The notes: generated by a model not told the origin, from the letters alone. A stretch of 64,000 nucleotides of DNA from CALBTQ01 sp036725605 (GCA_036725605.1 DAIMDW010000017.1:62001-126000); one strand, 5' to 3'. Shown: positions 52,269 to 61,532, counted from the stretch's first letter. Translations and numbers: made by a program.

Positions 52269-53301
52269 CACGTTGATCGTCAGCCTGCAGGGAATCGGCA
52301 ACGCGCTGCTGGCGCTGCCGCTGGCCGAGGCCGCGCATCGCGCCGGCGAGCGCACGACGATGCTGGTGTTGTCGCCGCGTCTGCTGCCGGTGCTCGCGCA
52401 TGCGCCCGCGCTCGACGAGGCGCTGGCGGCCGACGAACCGCGTTTTCGCGGCTTGCGCGGACGCTGGCGGCTGCTCGGCGAAATCCGCCGCCGGCGGTTC
52501 GATCGCGTGTTGTTCGCGTATCCGTCGGGCAAAAACGCCTATCGCTTCGCGCGACTGGCCGGCATCGACGAACGCCTCGGGCATCGCTACGCGCCGATCG
52601 AAAAAGCGGCGAAGCATTTGACCGCCGCACTCGCGCCGCTGCGCAAAGGGCACGACCTCGAACAGAACATGACACTGGCCGAGCATCTGGGCTGGGCGCA
52701 CAACCTCGCCGAGTTGTGGCCGGCGCTGACCGTCCCGGCCGCGTTGGCCGAGCGCGCGCGGCAATATCTGACGAAAATGGGACTCGACCCGCAGGCGCGC
52801 TATGTGGGCCTGCACACCGGCTGCGACGGGCGGTGGGTCGAGAAGCGCTGGCCGGAGGAGCATTTCGCCGCCGTCGCCGAACAGGTGCACGCGGCGTACG
52901 GCCTGCCGGCGATCGTCCTGGATGGTCCGGGCGAACCGGGCACGGGCCTGCTGGTCAAGCGTCTGGCGAAAACGCCGGTGCACGCGCTCGCCGGTTGGGG
53001 CGACCTCGCCGACGCTTTCGCCTTGCTGAGCGTCTGCGATCTGTTCGTGTCCAACGACTCGGGCCTGATGAACCTCGCCGCCGCCTGCGGCGTGCCCACC
53101 GTCGCCGTCTTCGGACCCAGCGAACCGTGGCGCACGCGCCCCTACGGCCCGCACGGGCGCGCGGTGATTTCCGAACGCACCTGCGCGCCGTGTTACACGC
53201 TCGGGCCCTACGCGGGCTGCCCGTATGAATATCACCACTGCCTGCGCGGCCTGTCGCCGGCGCGCGTCATGGCGACGATCGACGAGTTGATGAAACGATG
53301 A
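52261..53301 (+). CDS. GT9 heptosyltransferase-like glycosyltransferase
   Basis: 346 residues. GIGNALLALPLAEAAHRAG and VGLHTGCDGRWVEKRWPEEHF, then LFVSNDSGLMNLAAACGVPTVAVFGPSEPWRTRPYG are GT9 motifs. SERTCAPCYTLGPYAGCPYEYHHCLRGL adds a Cys-rich segment typical of heptosyltransferases. Its start lies inside the previous gene. Confidence 0.86.
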   Translation: MANTLIVSLQGIGNALLALPLAEAAHRAGERTTMLVLSPRLLPVLAHAPALDEALAADEPRFRGLRGRWRLLGEIRRRRFDRVLFAYPSGKNAYRFARLAGIDERLGHRYAPIEKAAKHLTAALAPLRKGHDLEQNMTLAEHLGWAHNLAELWPALTVPAALAERARQYLTKMGLDPQARYVGLHTGCDGRWVEKRWPEEHFAAVAEQVHAAYGLPAIVLDGPGEPGTGLLVKRLAKTPVHALAGWGDLADAFALLSVCDLFVSNDSGLMNLAAACGVPTVAVFGPSEPWRTRPYGPHGRAVISERTCAPCYTLGPYAGCPYEYHHCLRGLSPARVMATIDELMKR

Positions 53302-55163
53302 GGATCCTGTATCTCGACCAGTATTTTTCCGACCGCGACGGCATCAGCGGTACGCGCGGCTATGAGTTCGCGCGGCGCTGGACGCAACAAGGTCATCGCG
53401 TCACCGTGCTCGCCCTGGCCAGCCGTTACTCGAGCCTGAGCCGGCCGCCGCAACGGCAGCTCATCCGCAAATTGCAGGTCGAGGGGATCGACGTGGTGTC
53501 GGTGCGCGTGAGCTATGCGCAGCACATGGGCTTTTTCGGCCGCGTGAAGGCGTTCCTCGCCTACATGGTCTGGGCCACGCTGCTGGGCGTTTTCCTGCCG
53601 CGTCACGACGTCGTGTTCGCCACCTCCACTCCGCTGACCGTCGGGGCGCCCGGATTGATGATCCGCCTGCTGCGCGGCACGCCGTTCGTTTTCGAGGTGC
53701 GCGACCTGTGGCCGCGCGCGCCGATCGAACTGGGCGCGCTGAACAATCCGTGGCTGCAACGCGTTGCCCGATACGCCGAGCGTCTGTTCTATCGCCGGGC
53801 CGCGCGCCTCGTCGCCTTGAGCCCGGGGATGGTCGAGGGCGTGCGGGATATCGCGCCCGCCGACAAGCCCGTGGCGCTCGTGCCCAACGCCTGCGACTTC
53901 GACCTGTTCGACGAGGCCGACCCCGCCGGCTGGCGCGAACGTCTCGGCCTGCCCGCCGACGCCTTCGTGATCGTGCACGCGGGCAACCTGGGACCATCAA
54001 ACGACGGCGACTGGCTGGTCGACCTGGCCGCGCAATTCCGCCGCCTGGACCGCGACGACCTGTGGCTATTGTTGTTGGGCGAAGGCAGTGACCGCGAACG
54101 CCTGGAACTGCGCGCGGCGACGCAGCGCGTACCGAACATCGTCTTCGCCGGGCCGGTCACGCGGCGCGAAACGGCGGCGATTCTGCGCGCGTGCGATTTG
54201 GGTTTGGTCTCCTTTGCCAACAAGCCGGTGTTGAAAACCAACAGCCCGAACAAATTTTTCGACTGCCTGGCGGCCGGCATGCCCGTGGCGGTCAACACCG
54301 ACGGGTGGACGGCCAAGTTGCTGCGCGAGGCCGACGCCGGTCCGGTGCTGGAGCGCGACACGTTGCAGGCCGTAACGCAAATCGCCGCGCTGGCCGACGA
54401 TCCGGCGCGACGCGCGCAAACCGGCCGCAACGCCCGCGAACTGGCCGCCCGCTTCGAACGCGGCAAGTTGGCCGCGCAGGTGCTTGACGAGTTGCAGGCG
54501 GCAAGCGAGGAAAAGGCGTACGGCTGCGAACAGCGGTTGAAGCGCGCTTTCGATCTGCTGCTCACCGTGCCGGTGCTGCTGATCGGCGCGCCGTTCTTGC
54601 TGGCGATCGCCGCGGCCATTCGGCTCGATTCGCGCGGCCCGGTTTTTTTCCGGCAGGAGCGCATCGGCCGCGACGGTCGCGCGTTTCGGCTGTGGAAATT
54701 CCGCACGATGGTCGAGGGCGCCGCGAGCATGGGCGACGGCCTGAACGTCGGCGATCGCGATTGGCGCATCACGCGCGTGGGGCATTTCCTGCGCACCTGG
54801 TCGTTGGACGAACTGCCGCAACTGTTCAACGTGCTGACCGGCGAGATGTCGCTGGTCGGCCCGCGTCCGGCGCTGACCGAGCACGCGGCGCAATACGATG
54901 CGACGCAGCGCCTGCGTTTGCGCATGCCGCCGGGGCTGACCGGCCTGGCGCAGGTCAGCGGCCGCAACTCGCTGACCTGGGACGAGAAGCTGGCCAAGGA
55001 CGTGGAGTACGTGCAACACTGGTCTTTCCGGCGCGATCTGAAAATCATTTTAAAAACCTTCCCGGTCGTGCTCGGGCGCGAGGGGCTGTACGAACCCGAC
55101 GCCGGCAAAGCCGATCGGTTCAACGTGTTTGACGATGAGCAAAACGACCATCCTGACGCTTGA
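53298..55163 (+). CDS. fused GT4 glycosyltransferase and initiating sugar (polyprenol-phosphate) transferase
   Basis: 621 residues. Residues 1-400 are a WbuB-like GT4 (YLDQYFSDRDGISGTRGYEFARRW, VFEVRDLWPRAPIELGAL, FANKPVLKTNSPNKFFDCLAAGMPV). From about 412 to 605 is a bacterial sugar transferase domain: KRAFDLLLTVPVLL membrane anchor, RQERIGRDGRAFRLWKFRTMV, RTWSLDELPQLFNVLTGEMSLVGPRP and PPGLTGLAQVSGRN. The C-terminal domain would start glycan assembly on undecaprenyl phosphate. The fusion ties initiation to the second sugar. The next gene overlaps by 29 bases. Confidence 0.9.
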   Translation: MRILYLDQYFSDRDGISGTRGYEFARRWTQQGHRVTVLALASRYSSLSRPPQRQLIRKLQVEGIDVVSVRVSYAQHMGFFGRVKAFLAYMVWATLLGVFLPRHDVVFATSTPLTVGAPGLMIRLLRGTPFVFEVRDLWPRAPIELGALNNPWLQRVARYAERLFYRRAARLVALSPGMVEGVRDIAPADKPVALVPNACDFDLFDEADPAGWRERLGLPADAFVIVHAGNLGPSNDGDWLVDLAAQFRRLDRDDLWLLLLGEGSDRERLELRAATQRVPNIVFAGPVTRRETAAILRACDLGLVSFANKPVLKTNSPNKFFDCLAAGMPVAVNTDGWTAKLLREADAGPVLERDTLQAVTQIAALADDPARRAQTGRNARELAARFERGKLAAQVLDELQAASEEKAYGCEQRLKRAFDLLLTVPVLLIGAPFLLAIAAAIRLDSRGPVFFRQERIGRDGRAFRLWKFRTMVEGAASMGDGLNVGDRDWRITRVGHFLRTWSLDELPQLFNVLTGEMSLVGPRPALTEHAAQYDATQRLRLRMPPGLTGLAQVSGRNSLTWDEKLAKDVEYVQHWSFRRDLKIILKTFPVVLGREGLYEPDAGKADRFNVFDDEQNDHPDA

Positions 55164-56169
55164 CCAAGCTGACGCCTGGCGCGCGGCCCTGCAGCGTTAC
55201 GGCGCCGGCGACGTCTATTACGAGCCGGGCTACCTGCTGCCGCTGGCCCGGCGCGGCGAGGGCGAACCGCTGCTGTTCGTCTATGAGGACGATGAAGCGC
55301 TCGGCGTGCACGTCGTCTTGCGCCGCCCGCTGGCCGCATTGCCCTTCGCGCATCCGTACGCCGATCGCTTCGATGCGATTTCCCCCTACGGCTATGCCGG
55401 TCCGCTGATCGACCGCGACGCGCACGCCGGCGCGATGTGGAACGCCTGGCGCGAACAGGCGCGCTCGTTGGGCATCGTCGCCGAGTTCATCCGCTTTCAT
55501 CCGCTGCAAAAAAATTATCGGCCGTTCGCCGAACATATCGAGACGCAAACGTTGAGCCAGACCGTATGGATCGACCTGACCGGCGACATCGAAGAGCAAC
55601 TGAATAAAAACAACCGGCGCGACCAGCGGCATTCCCACCGCGACGGCCTCCGGGCCGAACGGGTGGACGCACAATACATTCCGGCCTTCGGGAAGATGTA
55701 TCGCGACACGATGCGCAAGTGCGACGCCGACGACTACTACTTTTTCGCCGACGAGTATTTTCATTCGCTGGCGGCGGGATTGGGCGAGGGCTTTCAGCTT
55801 TGGCGCGCGCACGTGGGCGACGTCGATTGCGGCTATACGCTCTACCTGCGCCATGGTCCGTACCTGCATTATCACCTGAGTTGCTCGAACCCGGCGAAAC
55901 GACACCTACGCTCGACGAACTACCTGCTGGTACAGGGGTCGCGGCGGGCCAAGATGGAAGGCTGCCGGCAATTCCACCTGGGCGGCGGCTACCGCGGCAA
56001 CGATTCGCTGTTCGCCTTCAAGGCCAACTTCTCACCGCACCGCGCCGATTTCGTCATCGGCCGCTTCACGCACGACGAACGCGTCGTCGCCGAACTGACG
56101 CGGCTCGCGCACGAGGCCGGACAGGCGCCGGCGGCGAATTTCTTCCCCCCTTATCGGAGTGGACGATGA
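55135..56169 (+). CDS. GNAT/FemAB-like acyltransferase
   Basis: 344 residues. The N-terminal part resembles FemAB-type acyltransferases (YEPGYLLPLARRGEGEPLLFVYED) and the C-terminal half contains VDCGYTLYLRHGPYLHYHLSCSNPAKRHLRSTNYLLVQGSRRAKMEG, a GNAT-type block. It is followed by an aminotransferase two genes on, so acylation of an amino sugar is plausible. It starts inside the fused transferase, ATG 55135. Overlaps the methyltransferase by four bases. Confidence 0.78.
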   Translation: MSKTTILTLDQADAWRAALQRYGAGDVYYEPGYLLPLARRGEGEPLLFVYEDDEALGVHVVLRRPLAALPFAHPYADRFDAISPYGYAGPLIDRDAHAGAMWNAWREQARSLGIVAEFIRFHPLQKNYRPFAEHIETQTLSQTVWIDLTGDIEEQLNKNNRRDQRHSHRDGLRAERVDAQYIPAFGKMYRDTMRKCDADDYYFFADEYFHSLAAGLGEGFQLWRAHVGDVDCGYTLYLRHGPYLHYHLSCSNPAKRHLRSTNYLLVQGSRRAKMEGCRQFHLGGGYRGNDSLFAFKANFSPHRADFVIGRFTHDERVVAELTRLAHEAGQAPAANFFPPYRSGR

Positions 56170-56906
56170 GCGGCGACATGCGCGAGTTCTATGACGATCC
56201 CGGCGAGCAACGCAAATGGGGCGCCGAGACCGTCCAATACGGCCTCTACCCGACCGAAGCCTATTTGGTGGAAAAATATTTCTCCCAAGGCGCCGCGGTG
56301 CTTGACGTCGGCTGCGGCGGCGGGCGCGAAGCCTTCGGCCTGGCCGAGCGCGGCTTCGCCGTGACGGCGGTCGACTACCTGCCGACCTTCGTCGACGCCT
56401 GCCGCCGGGGCGCGCGCGAACGCGGACTGACGATCGAGGTGCGCGAAGCCGACGCGCTGTCCCTGCCCTTCGCCGACGGGCAGTTCGATCACGTGTTGAT
56501 GGTCGGCCAATTGCTCGGGCACATTCGCGGGCGCGAAAACCGCCGCCGGGCTCTGCGCGAAATCCACCGCGTGATGAAACCGGGCGCGGCGATCGTGAGC
56601 ACCAACGCCGTCGAGCGCAGTTGGCTGTACCGCGTCTATTTTCACTTCGTGAATGCGGGCCGAAAAGTGTACAATCCGCATCGATTGGAGCCGTACGACG
56701 CCTTCGTGCGGCGCATCGGCGGCGTCAAGACGACCGGCGACAAGCCGATCTTCCATTGGTACCGCACACCGGAATTTCTCGCCGACGCGCAAGCGGCCGG
56801 CTGGCGCGTGGACGAATACTTGCGTCGCTACCGCTTCGAACGCGACATTCCGGATCCCTCGGTCAGCGGGGAAACATTTTACGCCTTGCGAAAGGAAACG
56901 CCATGA
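56166..56906 (+). CDS. SAM-dependent methyltransferase
   Basis: 246 residues, class I fold: AVLDVGCGGGREAFGLAERGF is motif I, VTAVDYLPTFVDACRRGA follows, and LPFADGQFDHVLMVGQLLGHIRG is motif II. The rest is typical of methyltransferases of polysaccharide clusters. The start is by ATGA overlap with the GNAT; its own stop overlaps the DegT gene. Confidence 0.85.
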   Translation: MSGDMREFYDDPGEQRKWGAETVQYGLYPTEAYLVEKYFSQGAAVLDVGCGGGREAFGLAERGFAVTAVDYLPTFVDACRRGARERGLTIEVREADALSLPFADGQFDHVLMVGQLLGHIRGRENRRRALREIHRVMKPGAAIVSTNAVERSWLYRVYFHFVNAGRKVYNPHRLEPYDAFVRRIGGVKTTGDKPIFHWYRTPEFLADAQAAGWRVDEYLRRYRFERDIPDPSVSGETFYALRKETP

Positions 56907-58024
56907 ACGACCGCCCCATCGATCTGACCAAACCGACGCTCGTGCCCTGGGAACAGGTCGAGCCGTTGTTCGCCGAAGTGTGGAAATCCGGCCGGCTGAC
57001 GGTCGGCCCGTACACCGCCGCCTTCGAGGCCGAGGCCGCGCGGTTGATGAACGTGCAACACGTCGTGGCGGTCAGTTCCTGCACCAGCGGGATGATGCTG
57101 GTCGTGCGCGCGATGGAGCTGACCGGCGAGATCATTCTGCCCAGCTTCACCTGGGCCAGCACCGGCCACGCGATCGTCTGGAACGGTCTGCAGCCGGTGT
57201 TCGCCGACATCACGTCCGACACTTACACGCTCGATCCCGCCGACGTCGAACGGCGCATCACCGCACGCACCAGCGCGATCATCGCCACCAACGCCTTCGG
57301 TCTTTATCCGGACATGGCCGCCTTGCGCGAGGTGGCCGCGCGCCACCGTCTGCCGCTGTTGTGCGACAGCGCGCAGGCGATGGGCGCGCAGTGCGCCGGC
57401 GCGATCGGCGGGGCGTTGTGCCGGGCGGAAATTTTCTCGTTGTCGCCGACCAAGGTGGTCACGGCCGTGGAAGGCGGCCTGCTGACCACCGACGACGCCG
57501 AGCTGGCGCGGCAGGTGCGCAACATGCGCGACTACGGCAAAAGCGCCGACGGCGCCGACGTCGAATCCTTCGGCCTGAGCGCGCGCATCAGCGAATTCCA
57601 CAGCATCGTCGGCCTGCAGAATCTCAAACGCGTCGACGAGCTGATCGCCATGCGCGAGCGGATCGTCGAGCAATATCGCCGCTTGCTGGCCGACGTGCCG
57701 GGCGTTTCGTTCCAAACCATCCCGGCCGGCTGGCGCTCGACGCACAACTACTTCGTCGTCTTTCTCGCGCCGGAGCGTTACGATCGCGATCGCGCGTACC
57801 GCCTGATGAGCGAACGCAAGGTGCAGACGAAGCGGTACTTCTATCCGCCGCTGCACCGACAGGCCTCGTACGCCGGCTTCGCCGCGCCCGAACCGCCGCT
57901 GCCGGTTACCGAGCGGGCGTCGGCGTCGGCGCTGGCGATGCCGTTGTATTCGCACATGACGGCCGACGAAGTGGAAATGGTTTGCGACCGGCTGAAGCTT
58001 ACGCTCAAAGATGCTACAATCTGA
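56903..58024 (+). CDS. DegT/DnrJ/EryC1/StrS sugar aminotransferase
   Basis: 373 residues, PLP-dependent sugar aminotransferase. VGPYTAAFEAEAARLMNVQHVVAVSSCTSGMML, LPSFTWASTGHAIVWNGLQPVFADI, LCDSAQAMGA, FSLSPTKVVTAVEGGLLTTDD with the PLP Lys and RISEFHSIVGLQNLKRVDEL are all standard. It makes a 3- or 4-amino sugar nucleotide, probably acylated by the GNAT two genes upstream. Last gene of the strict overlap run. Confidence 0.92.
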   Translation: MNDRPIDLTKPTLVPWEQVEPLFAEVWKSGRLTVGPYTAAFEAEAARLMNVQHVVAVSSCTSGMMLVVRAMELTGEIILPSFTWASTGHAIVWNGLQPVFADITSDTYTLDPADVERRITARTSAIIATNAFGLYPDMAALREVAARHRLPLLCDSAQAMGAQCAGAIGGALCRAEIFSLSPTKVVTAVEGGLLTTDDAELARQVRNMRDYGKSADGADVESFGLSARISEFHSIVGLQNLKRVDELIAMRERIVEQYRRLLADVPGVSFQTIPAGWRSTHNYFVVFLAPERYDRDRAYRLMSERKVQTKRYFYPPLHRQASYAGFAAPEPPLPVTERASASALAMPLYSHMTADEVEMVCDRLKLTLKDATI

Positions 58025-58078
58025 ACATCTCGGTCGAAATTCTCGTGGACGAACTCTTGTGAAGCTTGAGGGGAGGAG

Positions 58079-58552
58079 ATGATCAAATTATCGGACCTGG
58101 TCGGCGCCGACGGGATCTACCTGGACATCGAGGCCGCCACCAACCTGGAAGCGCTGGAACAGATCACCCAACGCATGGTGCGCGCGGAGATGATCACGCC
58201 CGAAGATCGCGTGCGGCTGTTTCAGGTGTTCACCGAACGGGAAAACCTGTGCAGCACGGCGGTCGGCCTGGGCGCGGCGATTCCGCACGCCTACTACGAC
58301 AGGCTGGATCAAACGCGCGTGCTGATCGCGCGCCTCACCCGTCCGGTCGATTACTGCAGCCCGGATGAAAGACCGGTCGACCTGATTTTTCTGCTGGTCG
58401 GCCCCAAACGCGTGGACGCCCGTCACCTGCAGATTCTCAGCAAGATCGTGCGCATGATCAAAGACCGGCAATTCGATCAGGAATTGCGCGCGGCGCAAAA
58501 TCCCACCGACGTGCTCGCGGCCGTGGCCGCGGTGGAGGAACGCCATCACTGA
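58079..58552 (+). CDS. PTS EIIA type-2 (PtsN-like) domain protein
   Basis: 157 residues of the EIIA-mannitol/fructose fold. TAVGLGAAIPHAYYD holds the likely phosphorylated His70; RPVDLIFLLVGPKRVDARHLQILSKIVRMIKD is the second family block. No EIIB, EIIC, HPr or EI genes lie nearby, so a regulatory role is likelier than sugar uptake. GGGGAGGAG abuts the ATG. The P-II-like gene and two antiporters follow, suggesting that it controls ion transport, as EIIA domains fused to antiporters do elsewhere. Confidence 0.85.
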   Translation: MIKLSDLVGADGIYLDIEAATNLEALEQITQRMVRAEMITPEDRVRLFQVFTERENLCSTAVGLGAAIPHAYYDRLDQTRVLIARLTRPVDYCSPDERPVDLIFLLVGPKRVDARHLQILSKIVRMIKDRQFDQELRAAQNPTDVLAAVAAVEERHH

Positions 58553-58577
58553 GCAATTCGCCGGCAAACATCTGCTG

Positions 58578-58910
58578 ATGGCCGTGATCAACGACCAGGA
58601 CACGGTGCGCGACGTCGTCGCCGCGCTCGTCGAGCTGGGCATCACCACCGCCACGTTGATCGAAAGCCAGGGCATGGGGAAGATCGTCCGCGAACAAATG
58701 CCGATCTTCGCCGGATTCCGCCACCTGTGGGGCGGCGCGAATCCCTACAACACCACCCTGTTCACCGTGGTCGACGACTCGCTGCTTGCCGAAGCCGTCG
58801 AGTTGATCGAGGAGGTCATGTACGAAGCCGGAGCCGGTCCGCGCGGCGTCGTGTTCGCGTTGCCGGTATCGCACTTCCGGCATCCGAGTGATCATCGCGA
58901 TAAAAAATAA
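58578..58910 (+). CDS. P-II-like (GlnB superfamily) protein
   Basis: 110 residues from the first ATG. MAVINDQDTVRDVVAALVELGITTATLIESQGMG and VVDDSLLAEAVELIEEVMYEAGAGPRG resemble P-II-like signalling proteins that bind nucleotides or cations. In-frame codons upstream (FAGKHLL) look like the start of the first beta strand, but no ATG, GTG or TTG exists before ATG 58578; GGAGGA lies about six bases before an in-frame ATC at 58545. A non-canonical start is possible. It sits between the EIIA-like gene and two antiporters. Confidence 0.72.
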   Translation: MAVINDQDTVRDVVAALVELGITTATLIESQGMGKIVREQMPIFAGFRHLWGGANPYNTTLFTVVDDSLLAEAVELIEEVMYEAGAGPRGVVFALPVSHFRHPSDHRDKK

Positions 58911-58937
58911 CGTTCGTCCGCCCACGAGGAGAGCCGC

Positions 58938-60158
58938 TTGCAGATCGTCATCGGTTTTTTGGTTCTGCTGCTCGTCGCTCTGATCGGTTCCCATTCGCTT
59001 CGCTCCTTCTACACTCCCCCGCCGATCATCCGCCGCCTGTTCGACAACGGATTGATTTTCATCGCCGTGGGCATGGCCGTCGGGCCGGCGGGCGTGGATC
59101 TACTGACGCCCGACGTGCTGGAAAAATCCGGGCCGGTGGTCGTGTTGTTTCTCGGTTGGATCGGCTTCCTGTTCGGCGTGCACCTCGAATGGCGGCGGCT
59201 GCGGCGCATCGTGCTGCCCATGTGGACGATCGCTGTCGGCGAATCGTTGTTGACCTTCGCGCTCGTGTTTATCGGCGCCTACTGGTTTCTCGCCAACCGC
59301 TTGTTCCTCGGGCACGACGCGACGATCCTCTTCGCCGCCGTGGTCACCCTCGCCGCCTGCGCCGCCGGCACCGCGCCGTCCAGCGTGTTTCTGCTCGACG
59401 ACCGGCCGCGCTTCACCGGTCGTATCGCCCAGGCCACGCGCCTGGTGGGCACGGTTGACGATCTGCCCGGCTTGCTGATCTTCGGTTTCTTTTTCGCCTT
59501 TTTCCCCACCTACCACGTCGGACCGATCGCCTGGACAACGGGCCTGGCTCTCGCGACGCTGACGTTGCTGCTGGGCGTGTTGTTCGGCATCCTGCTCAAA
59601 TCGGTGATGCTCCTGGCGCGCAACGAACAGACCGTGCTGCTGGTCGTGCTCGGCGTGATCAGCCTCGCCGCGGGCTTCGCCGAGTACATTCACCTGTCGG
59701 CGGTGTTCGTGGGGACGATCGCGGGCATCACCTTCGCCAATCTTTCCGGCCAGAAGGAAACGGTCTACCGCGTGCTGGCCTCCTCCGAGCAGACCATCTA
59801 CGTGCTGTTTCTCATGCTCGTCGGCTGCATGTGGTCGTTCGACACCGCGCACCTATTGCCGTTGGCGCTGTTGTATCTGGGTCTGCGTCTGGTGGGCAAA
59901 GTGCTGGGCGGCATGCTCGGTCATCGCCTTACCGGCGCGCCGCCGGGCCGGTTGCGCCTGGGCGGTCTGGGCCTGTTGGGACAGGGCGGCATGGCCATCG
60001 CCATGGCGATCAACTACGAGCGACTTTACCAATCGCCGATCAGCTCGCTGGTCGTCACCACCTTGATCCTGGGCGTGGTGGTCAATGAACTGGTCGGTCC
60101 TTCGCTGGCGTCGATCCCCTTCGGGCGCGCCCTGGTGCGGCGGGAGGATAAGCCATGA
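58938..60158 (+). CDS. CPA2-type cation/proton antiporter, first of pair
   Basis: 406 residues with about 11-12 transmembrane segments. IIRRLFDNGLIFIAVGMAVGPAGVDLL and GPVVVLFLGWIGFLFGVHLEW are typical of the Kef/CPA2 fold. A long LGQGGMAIAMAI segment near the C terminus is also typical. The start is TTG 58938 with GAGGAG upstream. The typical paired Asp of CPA families was not located with confidence, so transport direction is open. Coupled with the next antiporter by ATGA. Confidence 0.78.
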   Translation: MQIVIGFLVLLLVALIGSHSLRSFYTPPPIIRRLFDNGLIFIAVGMAVGPAGVDLLTPDVLEKSGPVVVLFLGWIGFLFGVHLEWRRLRRIVLPMWTIAVGESLLTFALVFIGAYWFLANRLFLGHDATILFAAVVTLAACAAGTAPSSVFLLDDRPRFTGRIAQATRLVGTVDDLPGLLIFGFFFAFFPTYHVGPIAWTTGLALATLTLLLGVLFGILLKSVMLLARNEQTVLLVVLGVISLAAGFAEYIHLSAVFVGTIAGITFANLSGQKETVYRVLASSEQTIYVLFLMLVGCMWSFDTAHLLPLALLYLGLRLVGKVLGGMLGHRLTGAPPGRLRLGGLGLLGQGGMAIAMAINYERLYQSPISSLVVTTLILGVVVNELVGPSLASIPFGRALVRREDKP

Positions 60159-61465
60159 GGGGCTTGATCGTCTTCGCCATACTCGTCGGCCTGATTTACA
60201 CCGTGCACGCGATCGACGTGATGAACTTCCACGCTTACGGCGACGAAGCGATCATGGTCCTGGGCTTCGTGCTGCTGTGCTCGTGGCTGGCCGGACGCCT
60301 CACCGCGCGTTTGCGCATGCCGATGATCAACGGCTATCTGCTGGCCGGACTGTTCTTCGGTCCGTACGTGCTGGGCGCCCTCAGCGCGCGCCTGAGCCTT
60401 TTCTCGCCGGCGACGATCGAACAACTCAGCCTGATCGACGGATTGGCGTTGGGCATCATCGCCTTCACCGCCGGCGGCGAGTTGCGCCTGCGCGAATTGC
60501 GCGCCCGCCTGAAGAATATCCTCGCGGTCACTCTCTTCCAATCGCTCATCGTCTTTACCGGCGTGTTCGGCCTGCTGCTGATCCTCGCGCCGCACCTGCC
60601 GCTGACCGCCGGGCGGCCCATGCCGTTCATGATCGCCGTGGCGATGCTGCTGGGCATGTCGGCGGTGGCCAAGAGTCCGGCGACGACCATCGCGGTGATC
60701 ACCGAAATGAACGCGCGCGGGCGGCTGACCACGCTCATGCTCAGCGTGACGATGCTCAAGGACGTCATCGTGCTGATCCTCTTTTCCGTCGGCGTCATTC
60801 TGGCGCGCATGCTCATCGCGCCCGAGGGCGGCTTCGACGTGCACACCCTGCTGCTGATCGCCTGGGAGGTGATCGGCTCGCTGCTCATCGGCGTGCTCGT
60901 GGGCCTGGCGCTGAGTTTGTACATCAAATACGTCGGCCGCGAACTGCCGATCCTCGTGCTGACGGTCTCCTACCTCGCCACCTACCTGGGCGAAGCGGCG
61001 CACCTGTCGGGCATTCTGGTGTGCATGGCCGCGGGCTTCACCGTCGAGAATTTCAGCGCGCACGGCGAACGGCTGATCGCCGCGATCGAAAAATACAGCT
61101 TGCCGATCTTCATCGTTTTCTTCACCGTCGCCGGCGCGAAGATCAACGTTCCCGCCCTGCGCGCAATGGGCGTGGTCGCGCTGCTGCTGGTCGGCTCGCG
61201 CCTGTTGTTCACCTTCCTGGGCACCTACGTGGGCAGCCGGCTCAGCGGCGGCGATCGGCATGAGCGCCGTCTGGGTTGGATGGGCTTCATCGGGCAGGCG
61301 GGCGTCACGTTGAGCCTGGCGTTGATCATCGAACGCATCATCCCCGACATCGGCGGCCAGTTGAGCACGTTGATCATCGCGGCGATCGCCGTGAATCAGA
61401 TCATCGGCCCGATCCTGCTGCGCTTCGCCCTGGTGCGTTCCGGCGAGGCGGGAGCGGGCAAATGA
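60155..61465 (+). CDS. CPA2/Kef-type cation/proton antiporter, second of pair
   Basis: 436 residues with 12 or so transmembrane segments. LRMPMINGYLLAGLFFGPYVLG, LIDGLALGIIAFTAGGELRL, GMSAVAKSPATTIAVI, TMLKDVIVLILF and GWMGFIGQAGVTLSLALIIERI are Kef/CPA2 blocks with plausible ion-site Asp in LKD. It overlaps its partner by four bases. Whether the two form a heteromer is inference; they follow EIIA-like and P-II-like genes, so allosteric control is likely. Confidence 0.82.
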   Translation: MRGLIVFAILVGLIYTVHAIDVMNFHAYGDEAIMVLGFVLLCSWLAGRLTARLRMPMINGYLLAGLFFGPYVLGALSARLSLFSPATIEQLSLIDGLALGIIAFTAGGELRLRELRARLKNILAVTLFQSLIVFTGVFGLLLILAPHLPLTAGRPMPFMIAVAMLLGMSAVAKSPATTIAVITEMNARGRLTTLMLSVTMLKDVIVLILFSVGVILARMLIAPEGGFDVHTLLLIAWEVIGSLLIGVLVGLALSLYIKYVGRELPILVLTVSYLATYLGEAAHLSGILVCMAAGFTVENFSAHGERLIAAIEKYSLPIFIVFFTVAGAKINVPALRAMGVVALLLVGSRLLFTFLGTYVGSRLSGGDRHERRLGWMGFIGQAGVTLSLALIIERIIPDIGGQLSTLIIAAIAVNQIIGPILLRFALVRSGEAGAGK

Positions 61466-61532
61466 CCGCCGCCGACTTTTGCCAAAACCGCTGCGGTTTG
61501 CTAGGGTGGCGCCTCAACCGAAGGAGAGATGT

